64,000 nucleotides of DNA from Denticeps clupeoides (GCF_900700375.1 NC_041716.1:14296306-14360305), one strand, 5' to 3'; positions 1-11,785 are shown, counted from the stretch's first letter. Notes: a model not told the origin generated them from the letters alone. Numbers and translations: made by a program.

Positions 1-2820
1 CTCCCACCGGGTATGACATTGTGACATGGATCTGGAACAATAACCAGTGGTCACTGCGAGTTGTTGGTTCGTACAGTCCTAACCCGCCCAACCTGTATGT
101 CGACCCAAGTAAGATCCAGTGGTGGACGGGTGGAGTGGTGAGTCTTGCAATCCTACATGCCTGTTGTTAAATGTTAAATTAATATCCTTGTATTATTTAA
201 TAACAAGTGGTTCCAAAATATTTTCTCTATTGATATGTCATAGATGCCACTGTGTTGGAGGCACAGACGTTTTTATTAGCCGTGATAAAGTTACATTTAC
301 ATTTACAGCATTTATCAGATGCCCTTATCTAGAGTGACTTACAATCAGTATTTACAGGGACAGTCCCCCCCTGGAGCAATTTAAGTGTCTTGCTCAGGGA
401 CACAATGGTAGTAAGTGGGGTTTGAACCTGGGTCTTCTAGCTCATAGGCGAGTGTGTTACCCACTAGGCTACTACCACCCCGTGGTAGTTAACCCCTTTT
501 AACAATTATATCATGTGGTGCAGATCTGACCATATTGTTTTATTTTCCAATATATTAATCCAGTTTTAATCCAGCTAATGAGCATATTGTTGTGTTTCAG
601 GTCCCTACGTCAGTGTGTTCCCCAAATTGTCCCTTTGGCTACATGCAGCTGCAGACAGGACAGCACAAGTGTTGCTTTGACTGCATGCCCTGTCCTGCTT
701 CTACATTTCTCAACAAAACAGGTACATTATCGAAACTTCACTAAATGTATATCACAGGCCAATGACAGGAAACGGGATTAGGATGTACTAGGGTTTATTG
801 AACCTTAATAAAACAGCTCACATTTCCAGATTTGCAATGAATGATTTATTATAAATGGAGCGAAAAGAGCAGATTGAGTAGCAACAAATCCGAATGTAAC
901 TTGCTAATTGTTGGTAGACGTTTTACAAGTTTTACTTGTAGTTTATTTATTCACCACTAGGAGGTAGAGTCTTCTTACTCTTCAATGTGCACTGCTGCTA
1001 AAACGCCTCTGGCAATTACTGGCAATTATTATAAAGACAGTCCCTCGCGGACTTCATGGGAATTTTCTGTTGGTTTTGGTCAATCACATTTCAACACTAA
1101 CAGGCTGATGGGTTCAAGAAAGAAGATATAGTCTTTTACACAGTTCTACAAATAAATTCACAATTAGTATCTTTTTCCTGGTTGTCCCTTTTATAGTTAT
1201 TTTATGTTACCTGATGGGATGTATGAACCCATTTTGGCATAATTTTAGAAGAAATTTAAACATATATATCATAACCCAGCTTGTGTCCCTATGAACTGCA
1301 AATTGCTGGTAAACCTTATGAGGTAGAAATGAATTAAGGCCAAACCTGTGAGTATTGCATTTGACTTCCTGTGGTTCTAATCTCATTGGCACACATTTAC
1401 ACTGCTGTTCAGAGGTTTACGGTCGTTTAGGAATTTCCTTGTTTTCCAAAAAAAAAATGAATGAATCATTTAAAGTGACAGACCTGGGTTAACAAACACA
1501 GCATTCCATTGCAACTCGAGAGTAATTGCTGCTGATAGAGTTCCTCTCTGCCTGTATGCAGATGTTCCATCACATTTCCAGCCACCAGAGCCATTTACAA
1601 CATGAACAATGTCTGGACTGGGGTTTTGACACATTTGATGGCTTTTTAACGGACCTCACAATTGTTTCCCATTCAAAAAAGGAAACTTTGAAATGACCCT
1701 TTAACAGTAGTGTATGCTTTTTGGATTGCACCCACATTTAGGCACATTAAATTAGGCATTTGCCGTTATACAGTGTGACAAGTCATCCATTGCAAGAATT
1801 CACAGGGTGCTGCTTGCGTTAATTTGCGTTAAGTGCTGAATGTGTGGACTGTAAAGCAAAGCTGACGGCTTCCGGTATTGATGATGCACCCCAGGCTCGA
1901 CCAACTGCCAGCTCTGTGAGCAGCGAGAGTGGTCTCCTCCACAGAGCGAGTGGTGCCTCGACCGGACGGTGCTGTACCTGCCCTGGGTTCACCCCATGTC
2001 TGCGGCGCTGCTGATGCTCCTGGTTTTCACCTTAGTCTCCACGCTGAGCACGGCCCTCGTCTTCCTGCTGCACCTCAACACCCCTGTGGTGAAGTCTGCC
2101 GGCGGGAAGACTTGCCTGGTGATGCTGCTCGCCCTCACGGCAGCCGCCGGCAGCACCCTGTGCCATTTCGGCATCCCGACGCCGCTGGGGTGCCTCCTCA
2201 AACAGTCCCTGTTTGTCTTCAGCTTCACTGTCTGCCTGTCCTGCGTGGCCGTCCGCTCCTTCCAGGTGGTCTGCATTTTTAAGTGGGCCGCCAAGCTGCC
2301 CCGTTATTACGAGACCTGGTCCAAGAACAAGGGCCCGGAGCTGGTCATTCTTCTCATCTCTGCAACGGAGTTCTTCATCTCCCTACTGCGCGTGCTGTTA
2401 GACCCCCCGTTCCCCAGTGAGGACTTCGACTTCTACCAGGACAGCATTGTGGAGGAGTGCAGCCGAACTCTGTCCCCGGGGGCCTTCGTGGAGCTGATCT
2501 ATGTCATTACTCTCAGCATCCTCTGTTTCTGCCTCAGCTATATGGGCAAAGACCTACCAGCCAATTACAGCGAAGCCAAGTGCATCACCTTCAGCCTCAT
2601 GATTTACATGATCTCCTGGATCACGTTCTTCACCATTTACAGCATCCAGAGGAACACTTATGTCATGGCCATGTATGTCACAGCCATCCTGCTGAGCGTC
2701 CTCGGTATCCTGGGAGGCTACTTCCTGCCCAAAATGTACATCATTGTAGTGAAGCCACAGATGAACACCGCCAGCCACTTTCAGAACTGCATTCAAATGT
2801 ACACTATGACCAAACAGTGA
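1..2820 (+). CDS. tas1r1: Taste receptor type 1 (class C GPCR), 3' part, cut by window edge
   Basis: Amino-acid taste receptor subunit of the plasma membrane; family T1R proteins work as heterodimers with T1R3. Exons seen: 1-137 (end of the extracellular ligand-binding region, phase 0), 601-721 and 1895-2820, stop at 2818-2820. Exon 601-721 and the start of the last exon carry the nine-cysteine domain (CSPNCPFGYMQ, CCFDCMPC, NCQLCEQREW). The last exon encodes the whole seven-helix domain, as in mammalian T1R genes, with family motifs SYMGKDLPANY, EAKCITFSL and GGYFLPK and a tail ending IQMYTMTKQ. The HFQ in the tail and SYMGKDLP favour T1R1 over T1R2 and T1R3. Human TAS1R1 lies in 1p36.31 near HES3, ICMT and RNF207, which agrees with the neighbours here. 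Subtype is less certain than family. The 5' exons lie outside the window. Confidence 0.85.
291..482 (-). repeat. tRNA-derived SINE, family A
   Basis: Intronic copy of a SINE seen about nine times in the window. In the SINE's own direction it starts GGTGGTAGTAGCCTAG, has a B-box-like GGTTCAAACCCC and ends in TAAATGTAAATG. It lies in the first visible intron of the taste receptor gene. Confidence 0.8.
722..1894 (+). other. Intron of taste receptor gene
   Basis: The intron runs from a GTACAT donor to a CCAG acceptor. It is about 1.2 kb of AT-rich sequence with no coding exon, RNA gene or mobile element that I can recognise. Confidence 0.7.
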
Positions 2821-4560
2821 AAACAGATGGATTTTCATTTTACAGCTCATGTCAATGCTGTGAGTTGCTGTGTAAAACATTATTAATGTTGGCTGGCATG
2901 TTAGAACAGGTTTGCATTATTAACGCTGGCTGTCATAAATCTGTGTGGATGTTCGGCTGATTTATTACAGGAAAAGCCTATGTGAGGTCATAGGTTATTC
3001 ATATCAGTGGAGGGACAATTATATACATTCATATTCAACTAATGATTCTTCCTCAGATTTATTTAGTTGTCAGAGGATGTTTTTTAGGAGTATATCAGGA
3101 AAAGTGAAGTGATGTCTAATAAGTTGTAAATGGCCACCGTTTCACGGGTTTTTTTTATACTTTGGCTTGGAATGTGCAGTTTTATGCTATTTTTTTAATT
3201 ATTGAGCAATCAAAACATAGAGATAAAATACAAAGAAGATATCTGCTGAGTCCATAGTGAGTAAAAGAGTGAACAATAAACAGAGAAATGTAATGCATCA
3301 GCCGCTGGCGTATTTCCTCGGGGTGACGGATATAAACTGGATCCAGGTTAAAGTGGGGTGCAAAAGGCACCAATTTAACACAGAGTGCGTTTAGCTGACC
3401 GTGTCCATGGTCAAACAGCATGAATGGGTTAAATGGGTAAATTAAATCTTGGATTAAGCCAGAAGTGAAGCACATCACAAAATTATTTTATATACTTTTT
3501 TCTGAAATTCGCCATACGAATGTTGATGTTAAAAAACAGCCAGCTTTCTTTGCACACATACGCACAGAAGCACTTTGTGGAGAAGTGGCCGGGAAAGACT
3601 GTAAAAGGGGTTTGTGTTGCCGGTGAGGTCGTCTCCATTGACTGTGGAACGTGTGAGTCGGCTGTGTGGACGGGTTTCCCACACTCCCCGTCCATTCATC
3701 GCCCGAGGTTCTCAGGGGAGAACAAAAGAAGTGTGCCGTGAGAGGAGAAGCTCAATGACTGCATTTAAGTGGCATTAGCAGGAGGAACATCTGTGCTTTG
3801 GAGGTTTCTGTGTTCCCGAGTGTGAGAAATGATTTGAGTCTTACAATCACCGTGTCGCAGTATAAGATGAAATATAATCATTGTATAGTACAAAATATTT
3901 GCTTATTTAGAAACTTATTTAGAAGTAGTTTTTCAAATTGTGATTAAACTTTGAGTTACATTATAGAACAAAACTGAAGACACAAAAATATGAAATATCA
4001 CACATGAGTTAATTTAATAATAAAAAAAAAAAGCAAAGAAGGCAAATAGGTGGAAGAAGCAGAGAGGTTTTGCTGTGATGGCAGCAGCACCTGAAGTTGG
4101 ACAACGGGGACAACACTTTCTTATCATTCACTCATGTTAATGAGCATCTCATGAAGCGGCTTCGCATGATGACACTTTTTCCTGCAACAAAAAATACTAA
4201 ATATGCTTCTTGCATTGGAAGTGGCCTCCATCTAAGTCTCCACAGAGTAGCTACATTTGACTGGTAATGGGTTTATATGAACATGTTATGCAATATAAAC
4301 ACCAGGTTAAGGCAGAAATCTAAATAATCAGTTATCTTTCCAAATTAATGTCTCTAGTTGGTAGCTGCAACTAATGCCGCTCAGATAATAATCATTATCT
4401 GATGTGAAAAAAAAGTTACCCCAGTTATCCAAGTAGTTGCATAATATGGTAAAATCTATTCACTTCCTACATGGTACAGTTTGTACATTCGTTCATTCAT
4501 TGTATAAAGTTCGGGCATCTTTAAGATGTATTTTCTCAAGTCAGGCGTGAGACTACTCAT
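2821..4560. other. Intergenic spacer, taste receptor to her cluster
   Basis: The first part is presumably the 3' UTR of the taste receptor gene. The rest is AT-rich, with only short ORFs that lack family resemblance. I see no mobile element here. Confidence 0.5.
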
Positions 4561-4617
4561 GGGGGTGAGGTGTGGGCCAAGCCCATTCCCAAAGGCTTTG
4601 AAATGCTAATGATGTGT

Positions 4618-4625
4618 TATAAATA
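4618..4625 (+). promoter_or_regulatory. TATA box of hes5-like copy 1
   Basis: TATAAATA 55 bases upstream of the ATG at 4673. The block before it (GGCTTTGAAATGCTAATG, then TGTTATAAATA) is nearly identical to the promoter of copy 2. At the place where copy 2 has a GTGGGAAC RBPJ (CSL) site, copy 1 reads GTGGGCCA. Confidence 0.75.
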
Positions 4626-4672
4626 CGGAGGGGACCCTTCAAGCACACCTCACAGCTCACTTCACTGAAGAC

Positions 4673-5238
4673 ATGGCTCCATACACGTCTACTCTCCCTG
4701 CTCACCATCATCTCGGGCTTCCTGACAAGGTCGGAATTAAAGTAAGTTTTATTTCATCTCTGAAAAGCCGTATTTCTGAAGAAAATTCCTGTGTTGAATG
4801 TGTTTGTTCAGTCGCTTACCAATCTCCTCTTTTCAACAGTTGAGGAAACCAGTTGTGGAGAAGATGCGCAGAGATCGCATCAACAACTGCATAGACCAGC
4901 TCAAGATGCTTCTGGAAAAGGAAATTCTCAGTCAGGATCCCAACGTCAAGCTGGAGAAGGCTGATGTCCTCGAGATGACCGTGAATTTCCTGAAGCAGCA
5001 TCGGCGTGTTGTGCCAGCGGCCAATCAGGTGGACTACAGCCACGGCTACTCTCAGTGCTGGAGGGACTCTGTCCACTTCCTGTCCAACACATCCTGCAGC
5101 TCTACACCCTCACAGAAAACACAGAGTGTCCAGAGAGACACCAGAGACCACCACTCATCACATCCTGCTGCCCATAAACTCAGCTCAGCTGTCCAGGAGC
5201 ACACTGCCAGCCCGAGAGCCGTCTGGAGGCCGTGGTGA
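4673..5238 (+). CDS. hes5-like: hes5-like bHLH-Orange repressor, copy 1 (155 aa)
   Basis: Nuclear transcriptional repressor of the Hes/Her family, a usual direct Notch target. Exon 1 is 4673-4741 (MAPYTSTLPAHHHLGL..), exon 2 is 4840-5238; GTAAGT donor, CAACAG acceptor, phase 0. Exon 2 holds the basic region with the family proline (LRKPVVEKMRRDRIN), helix-loop-helix through LEKADVLEMTVNFLK, the Orange domain (YSHGYSQCWRDSVHFLS) and the terminal Groucho-binding WRPW. Only one intron is visible, whereas mammalian HES5 has two. Tail to tail with copy 2 at about 1.1 kb. Against copy 2 it reads DKVGIK for DKDRIK just before the basic region, and its upstream RBPJ site is degenerate. Exact zebrafish counterpart (her4, her12, her15 or her2) is not settled. 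Confidence 0.9.
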
Positions 5239-5299
5239 CACTACAGAGACCGAGATCAGCAAACATGAGGGACATTGGTGTCTCTCAGAAGTGTTGGAG

Positions 5300-6290
5300 A
5301 TTTTATTCTATGATTATGTGTCCTAATGCCAATGGACAAATTGTGCCATTGTAGCATTATCTGAAAAGAATTTAGTAATGTAGTTTAAAGTTTTGTCCAT
5401 AATTATATATCTTATTTGACTCCAGAGGAGTGTATTATCAGGATCAGTGTACTGGTAGAGTATTTTGAGAACATTTCTCTTAGTTGTGTGTAATTAATTT
5501 ATATTAATTATGTGCATTATATTCGATTTTTTTGTTCCCTGGAAGGTGAATATGTAATTCATCAAAATGAAATTGTGCAGAATTGAACTCAATTCTTATA
5601 TTACCAATTAACTGATTTATGAACTGTATCTTCTATGAAGGCGAAATAATGAAGTTGTCAATCAAAAAAATTATAATGTTTCAAACCTGCTTGTTTTCTG
5701 ATATTTTTAGAGGTCAATTAAAAGATATTTTTATATAATAAATGCAAGAGCTTTTTAATGAGCCTCATGTGACAGAGATGACTGCCAATAAAGTGGGTGG
5801 AAACAGCATAGGATGACAAGCAAAAATGTGACAACCATCTTCAGATGTACAATCTCAAGCGTTTATAAAACATAGAATAAAGAACAAGAACATTTTTACA
5901 CTAAAAAGTGAGTCTACTTCAAGAATGGTTTAAAGTGATTATGTTTATTAGAAAATAACATTTATAAGAGCTTTATCTGTTACACAACACACAGGGCAAC
6001 CTATGTATTCTAACAACACATTGAAAATCAGTCTAGTACCATAATTAAAAGTATTACAGTAGACCTGAACTAAAGCAAACATATTTCAAAATGGAGAAAT
6101 ATTCTCTGAAATACAAGTTCATATATTCATGACTTAAAATAAACTCCACTGGAGTCGGCTGCCTCAAAACACACAAACAATTCTAATACAGGCTGAATTC
6201 CAGTGGATATTAGAAAATATAAGCTGTGTAGAAAACAATGTTAAGAGCCATTAATAAAATAATTGGTAAATAATATATGGAAATGCACAT
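5300..6290. other. Spacer between convergent hes5-like copies 1 and 2
   Basis: AT-rich 3' flanks of the two convergent genes. The inverted similarity continues past both stop codons (5239-5295 against 6291-6351) and then fades. No other gene was recognised. Confidence 0.55.
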
Positions 6291-6351
6291 CTCCAACACT
6301 TCTGAGAGACACCAATGTCCCTCAAGTTTGCTGATCTCGGTCTCTGCAGTG

Positions 6352-7318
6352 TCACCACGGCCTCCAGACGGCTCTCGGGCTGGCAGTGTGCTCCTGGACA
6401 GCTGAGCTGAGTTTATGGGCGGCAGGATGTGATGAGTGGTGGTCTCTGGTGTCTCTCTGGACACTCTGTGTGTGCTGTGAGGGTGTAGAGCTGCAGGATG
6501 TGTTGGACAGGAAGTGGACAGAGTCCCTCCAGCACTGAGAGTAGCCGTGGCTGTAGTCCACCTGATTGGCTGCTGGCCTAAAAGTCTGCCGCTTCTTCAG
6601 GAAATTCACGGTCATCTCGAGGACGTCAGCCTTCTCCAGCTTGACGTTGGGATCCTGACTGAGAATTTCCTTTTCCAGAAGCATCTTGAGCTGGTCTATG
6701 CAGTTGTTGATGCGATCTCTGCGCATCTTCTCCACAACTGGTTTCCTCAACTGTTGAAAAAAGGAGAATAGGTCAAACTTTTGTATGAACACTTTGTAAA
6801 GAAAAGCCAGCTCATAAAACAAAAAAATAAAATCAGCTCCAACATTAAATCCACTGCTTGGCAAAATGACTAATCAAGAGTGAGACTGAACCAACTGACC
6901 CCAGCTTTGATGAAAGTGACGTTACAAAAAATGAGAAAGTTGATGAAAGTTCGCAAAGTGGTCTGGTCTGATCTGTGGTGGCTTACGGGACATAAAGGAT
7001 GTGCTGCTAATGCCCTGATGGACAGATACCAGCTCAAGTGGAGTATCGGGTGGTTTTAATGTTGAGGCCCATCAATGTAGTCCCACAGGGATTGATTACT
7101 GGTCCATTTCTGCTTACTTTATCTAGATCCCTGGGTCTTTTCTTTCTTAATTACAGAAATATTTGCCATGATGTGCCAGTGAAGCAAATACACTCTAAAC
7201 CTGTGTGTGGAACAGAATAACTTTTTAGTGAATACAAAACAAAACTTACTTTAATTCTGTCCTTGTCAGGGAGCCCGAGATGATGATGAGCAGGGAGAGC
7301 AGACGTGTATGGGGCCAT
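6352..7318 (-). CDS. hes5-like: hes5-like bHLH-Orange repressor, copy 2 (155 aa)
   Basis: Inverted duplicate of copy 1. Exon 1 is 7250-7318 (MAPYTSALPAHHHLGL..DKDRIK), exon 2 is 6352-6750, phase 0, with GTAAGT donor and CAACAG acceptor. Same domain order: basic region LRKPVVEKMRRDRIN, HLH ending LEMTVNFLKK, Orange domain YSHGYSQCWRDSVHFLS, terminal WRPW. Differences from copy 1 cluster in the HLH-Orange linker (KKRQTFRP against KQHRRVVP). The promoter has a TATA box and a canonical RBPJ site at 7409-7415, so Notch control is likely. A longer run extending 6750 towards 6864 is only the intron read through; the CAACAG acceptor and the upstream exon with its own ATG and TATA box define the true start. 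Confidence 0.9.
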
Positions 7319-7365
7319 GCCTCCGGTGAAGTGAGCTGTGAGGTGCGCTTGAAGGGTCCCCTCCC

Positions 7366-7373
7366 TATTTATA
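7366..7373 (-). promoter_or_regulatory. TATA box of hes5-like copy 2
   Basis: TATAAATA on the minus strand, 48 bases upstream of the ATG at 7318. It matches the TATA position of copy 1. Confidence 0.75.
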
Positions 7374-7408
7374 ACACACCATTAGCATTTCAAAGCCTTG
7401 GGGACCGG

Positions 7409-7415
7409 TTCCCAC
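7409..7415 (-). promoter_or_regulatory. RBPJ (CSL) site of hes5-like copy 2
   Basis: GTGGGAA on the minus strand, 36 bases beyond the TATA box, is the core of the Notch effector binding site. A second core, CGTGGGAA at 7760-7767, lies in the GC-rich block further upstream. Confidence 0.6.
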
Positions 7416-7719
7416 TCTCTCACTTCCCTGCTGCAGCTCGGGACAACAGGGCGCGGCTTTTACAGGTTTTACAATCAAGTGAAAAGTTCCCAAGACATCA
7501 AAAGCAGTGTCATGACATCAAGATGAAAGCCATGTGTATTTCTGCACGAACAAAGCACGTACTTGATACTGAATGCAGGCAGAAGCGCGTGTTTATGACC
7601 GTCGCAACACGCGTGGCGTGGGTCATGTTTATTCCATTTCTTCTCAATAATGTAATATAGTTCATGTGAAGCTTCGAATAGCTGAACTGTGGCTTTCTTG
7701 GTTGTGCCTGTGTGTTTTT

Positions 7720-8030
7720 TAGGCGCGTGGACAAACGCCGAGTTCAAAGCCCGCGACACCGTGGGAACTTCGAGGCGCGTGCGGGACACTTTTGGCGCGA
7801 AGTGCGACAAACTCACAAGTCCGTCGGCGGGAAGCGGCGAAGCCGAGCCAAGGCGTGACTGTCGTTTGGTGACATGGGTGGGGTCGGGGGTGGCTTTGAA
7901 GTTTACCGAGCGGCGACACGCGCCTCGGGGATGTCGGTGGCGCGTGGCCTTGTGGTCCCTTCACGCCTCGGGGACGCGACACCAGGCACATGTCACGATG
8001 CCAGAGACGACAGTTTTATAAGAACGCGGG
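7720..8030. promoter_or_regulatory. CpG-rich block upstream of hes5-like copy 2
   Basis: A short GC- and CpG-rich stretch (repeated GCGCG, GGCGCG, CGCGAC) in an otherwise AT-rich region, about 400-700 bases upstream of copy 2. It contains CGTGGGAA, a full RBPJ core. It looks like a CpG island or enhancer rather than a gene; the ORFs in it resemble nothing and are open because of base composition. Confidence 0.45.
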
Positions 8031-8210
8031 TGGTACTAGCCCAGTGGGGGGAGGGGGGCACACTCGCATATGAACCAGAAGACCACAGAGAGTCACAGGT
8101 TCAAACCCCACTTGCTGCCATTGTGTCCCTTACACTTAACCCTGAGAGTGTCCAGTGGGACTGTCCCTGTTAGTCTCTCTGGATAAGGGCCAGCGGTCAT
8201 AAATGTGTAT
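8029..8210 (+). repeat. tRNA-derived SINE, family A
   Basis: Diverged copy: tail-proximal words (CCATTGTGTCCCT, CCAGTGGGACTGTCCCTGT) match the consensus, the head is altered by a run of G. Confidence 0.7.
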
Positions 8211-9783
8211 ACAGACGGCGAACATTATAAGAATAACTTGATTCTGTGTTGCCAGATCTGCTATTAAAATATTAAAACGCTATATATTAAAAAACGAACA
8301 AATTATTTGTGCGTTTTCTATTTTTGTCTTCATTCTTACTTACATGAATGATACACTGGGCTGTATTTATACGTGTCTTAATTTTTTTAAATGGTCCAAA
8401 AATTTACTTGATAATAAATGGTGATTACATGCACAGTTTATATGCTGGTTGATCGGAGCATGGTTACTAGTCCCCTGTTTTCTCTCCTCCCACCCTACTA
8501 CATGACCCTACTACTACAGGATATGGGGAAATGAAAAAGGGCGAGATTAACCTAACCAGCACGACTTTGTTATTAAAAAACTATATAATTTTTTTTTTAT
8601 TAATTTGAGCCTTGAAAGGTTTGCATATTACAGATATGGATTTCTGATTTTTATCTTGAAACGTGCAAAGTTCATAAACTTTTAATTCCCACTATCCCCT
8701 GTAGTTGGGTTATTAAAGTGCAGCGCTAATTGAGTGTGATAAACAACATTTGGGAGTGCCAAACAGAAGCCATGTGTCACATGAAACATGGCAACTGTGT
8801 GGATTTTCACACATTGTTCTGTTGTCCAGCTGGCTGAAAAGATATCCCAGTGCAATGGAGCCTATATATTTTCTTCTCAATTTTACCATAAATAAATTGT
8901 AATGTAGATTAAAAATTTTTTTATGACGTGTGCTTACCAGAACATCTGCTCTCTTCTTGTTCTCACCAGCAATGTTCTTACTACAGTGGGACTGAAATGT
9001 CACAGAAAACCTAGCCCCACAACTTAAGGCCGAGCACTGGACAAAGTGAAGACCTTCACCTGCAAATGTAGCACCGAAAGCATTCCCTTTAGTGGCGTGC
9101 CCCGCTTTACAGCTTCCGAGATCCCGTCTGTGTTTTTGCAGTCTGGAACAGTCTGGTCATTGTTTCATGTGTAAAGCCACCAATAGGGGAGGTATGGGAA
9201 AAGCTGGGATACTTTGCGAACAAGTGAGGTTCCCAGGACATCTCTGTGAGTCGTTACTCCTACGTTTCCCACAGTCGGCTCATTCTTTGGCCCCAATAAG
9301 GGAACAATAGACGTGTGTCTTGTTACACATCACATTAGGCAATGCATTTGTCGCAGCACTGTGGCATTTTGTTACATGCAGCATGGCCATCTGGGCTTTA
9401 AATGTTGCCTTCATCTGAAAATGACGAAGAGAATAAATATAGAATTTAATTTCCTGCATACTTGAGAGGTTTGTAAAACATTTGCAATGTAATGTTCAAT
9501 TGCTACTTTATCTGAAAGTTGCTGTATTTATCACCAATATTGTTTAAATTGAGTTTCAGTACAATTGTAAAATATTTTCATAAAAAAGTTTTATGTTTTA
9601 GTTAGTCTCATGAAATTAAAAAAAAAATGCAAAATATAAATACTTTTGTGAAAAAATGCATTTTATAGACCTGTGTCATGTAAATTTTAAATAATGTATT
9701 TGATGAGTAAAGTTAAATTAATTTAGCATACTGAATCCTGGTACAAATGAGCTCATTTTAAATTATTAGTATTAGTATTATTA
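8211..9783. other. Intergenic, nothing recognised
   Basis: AT-rich spacer. The short ORFs near 8713-9003 and 9092-9310 have no domain or splice context that supports a gene. Confidence 0.5.
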
Positions 9784-10005
9784 GTGAAGTGATTGTCATT
9801 GTGATACACAGCACAGTACAGCACACGGTGACACAACGGAATGTGTCCTCTGCTTTTAACCTTGGTGAGCAGCTATGACAGGCGCCTGGGGAGCAATGTG
9901 TGGATGGTACCTTGCTCAAAGACACCTTGGCAGTTTGAAATTCGAACCAGCAACCTTCTGATTTCGAGTCTGTTTCCTTACTAGCTAGGCTTATTACTAC
10001 CCCGC
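9784..10005 (-). repeat. tRNA-derived SINE, family B
   Basis: Copy of the second SINE family. In its own direction it begins near a GGTTCGAATTCC-like B box, passes CACTGCTCCCC and GGCGCCTGTCAT, and ends AATGACAATCACTTCACT. Confidence 0.75.
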
Positions 10006-10542
10006 TTTTTACCCCCACTTATTTCATTAAGTGCAATAAGACACCACAATTCAATTCAGATACAGGATTTTGTTTTATTTTGCACTTTAGTAAAACATTT
10101 TTGAGGCTAAACCATAGGCCAGCACATTTTACCATGATACACTGATACAGCATAAAATCACAATTGAGACAGTTTCAACAGAAAACACATACACACAATG
10201 TAGTTCTAGAAAAAAGTTTAACAGAACAAATTAAGTGCTTCTCATTTTAAAGAATGCACAGTGTTCCTGATAGTCATATTAAAGCACCCCAATGTGGGAT
10301 AAATATTCTTTGACAACACAGCATCCAAAAATGTCTTGGATGCTGCAGAATCTGGAGTAAGAGTGCATGACTCAACACAAATAGAGGCAAATGTTGCCTA
10401 TACTTCATCTTTCAGAAAGATCTTTCAGATACTCTTATAAACACAAGAGATAAACACTGTTATTACACTGAGAACTACTTGTGCCCTTCTCAGAGTGGCA
10501 CGCTGAATTCTGTTGGTCCAGGTGTACAGAGTCCACACGGCT

Positions 10543-11116
10543 CTACCAGGGTCTCCACAGAGGCCTGCAGGCCGGAGTCGGGTCTTTGCTGCTGCTGCTG
10601 CTGCTGCAGAGCTGGGTGTCGGGCTGAAGCTGACCTCTCTGCTGGAGCTGGCTCAGCAGTCTTCTGTGGGACTGCGTCTGCCCGTCACCCCGAGACAGGA
10701 AGTGGAGCACCTCCTGCACACACCTGGAGTAGCCTGCATCAGCGCCAGTACTGCAGGGCGACTGGATCTGCTGCTGCTGCTGTCTCAGGAAGTGCACGGT
10801 CATCTCCAGGATGTCGGCTTTCTCCTGCTTTGAGTCGGGGTGTTGGAGGAACTCCTGGCCCAGGAGAGACTTGAGCTTTTCAATGCAGCTGTTGATGCGA
10901 TCTCTGCGCATTTTCTCCACAATGGGCTTTCTCAGCTGGAGAGAGAAGAGAGATGAGTTTAGAAACACTGTAACCTGTCTGTAATGGTATAAGAATTTTT
11001 ATTCCAAGATTTACATTTGCACAAGTGTGAAGAATTAAGATGTTTGCATTTACCTTATTAGTCAGAGTGGGAAACTCTACAGCGTAGGTGACTGGTCCAG
11101 TGATGGTGGGAGCCAT
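10543..11116 (-). CDS. hes5-like: hes5-like bHLH-Orange repressor, copy 3 (151 aa)
   Basis: Exon 1 is 11054-11116 (MAPTITGPVTYAVEFPTLTNK), exon 2 is 10543-10935, joined in phase 0 (AAG, then CTGAGAAAG). Basic region LRKPIVEKMRRDRIN, HLH ending KADILEMTVHFLR, five glutamines in a CAG/CTG tract, Orange domain AGYSRCVQEVLHFLS, a six-serine tract and terminal WRPW. Nearly identical to copies 4 and 5. It differs from them by T17 for A17 in exon 1 and in tract lengths. Head to head with copy 4 across about 1.6 kb. TATA box at 11192-11199 and an RBPJ-type TGTGAGAA at 11246-11253 (minus strand) point to Notch control. Expected role: nuclear Groucho-dependent repressor keeping neural progenitors undifferentiated (family knowledge). 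Confidence 0.9.
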
Positions 11117-11191
11117 GGCTGCGTCTCTGCTGTTGTCTCTGTGAGGAGAAGGTTGATCTGAGCTGTGGTCTGTGTGTCACACTCCTTCTCC

Positions 11192-11253
11192 TATTTATAC
11201 CCCCAGATCACCATATGAATGTGTGGGTCTTGGGCTTGTTGGAGGTTCTCACA
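11192..11253 (-). promoter_or_regulatory. Core promoter of hes5-like copy 3
   Basis: TATAAATA at 11192-11199 and TGTGAGAA (RBPJ consensus YGTGRGAA) at 11246-11253, both on the minus strand. An ATTGG CCAAT box lies 8 bases beyond the RBPJ site. The same module stands before copies 4 and 5. Confidence 0.65.
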
Positions 11254-11355
11254 GTCTGCAGCCAATGGGAGGGCTTGGTTTGACAATGACGAATGGAGAG
11301 TCACCACAAGCCCACAAGACAATAAACGTGTCTTAGGGGAACAGGTGGAGGACTC

Positions 11356-11358
<3 letters not shown>

Positions 11359-11397
<39 letters not shown>
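11359..11397. repeat. (GT)n microsatellite
   Basis: Uninterrupted TG dinucleotides at the inner end of the left inverted-repeat arm. It mirrors the (CA)n tract at 12478-12512 at the inner end of the right arm. Confidence 0.9.
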
Positions 11398-11399
<2 letters not shown>

Positions 11400-11751
11400 C
11401 TTCCTTGTTGTTGTTCTTTATGTGCCACTTAAGAGTGGGGTTGAGTTTTTAAAATACGTCTCATGTGATCTTTTTTTACTTTCTGGCAAACTGTAGAATT
11501 ATTAGGAAATGTATATAATTAAAAGCTCAGTAAATTTAGTAAATAATTATGTATTAAAATACCACATATACTAATTTACATATAGAGATTTGAGGGTATA
11601 TCATAGGAATTCCTATTTAACTGTACAGTTTCATTATTCTAACCCCCCTTTCTCCCTGTTGGTGCTATTAATGTTTACACAGCTCAGGATGGGACTGTAG
11701 CCTTACAAGCTTTCCCACACAAGATTACAAACTCTCTCTCTGTCTCTTTCA

Positions 11752-11785
<34 letters not shown>

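Noticed and set aside
6751-6864. Upstream extension of hes5-like copy 2 from an ATG at 6864
   Set aside because: This is intron sequence. The conserved acceptor at 6751 and exon 1 at 7250-7318, matching copy 1, show the real start.
7689-8173. Overlapping ORFs in the GC-rich block upstream of hes5-like copy 2
   Set aside because: Open on both strands because of high CpG content; no homology, splice signals or conserved motif.
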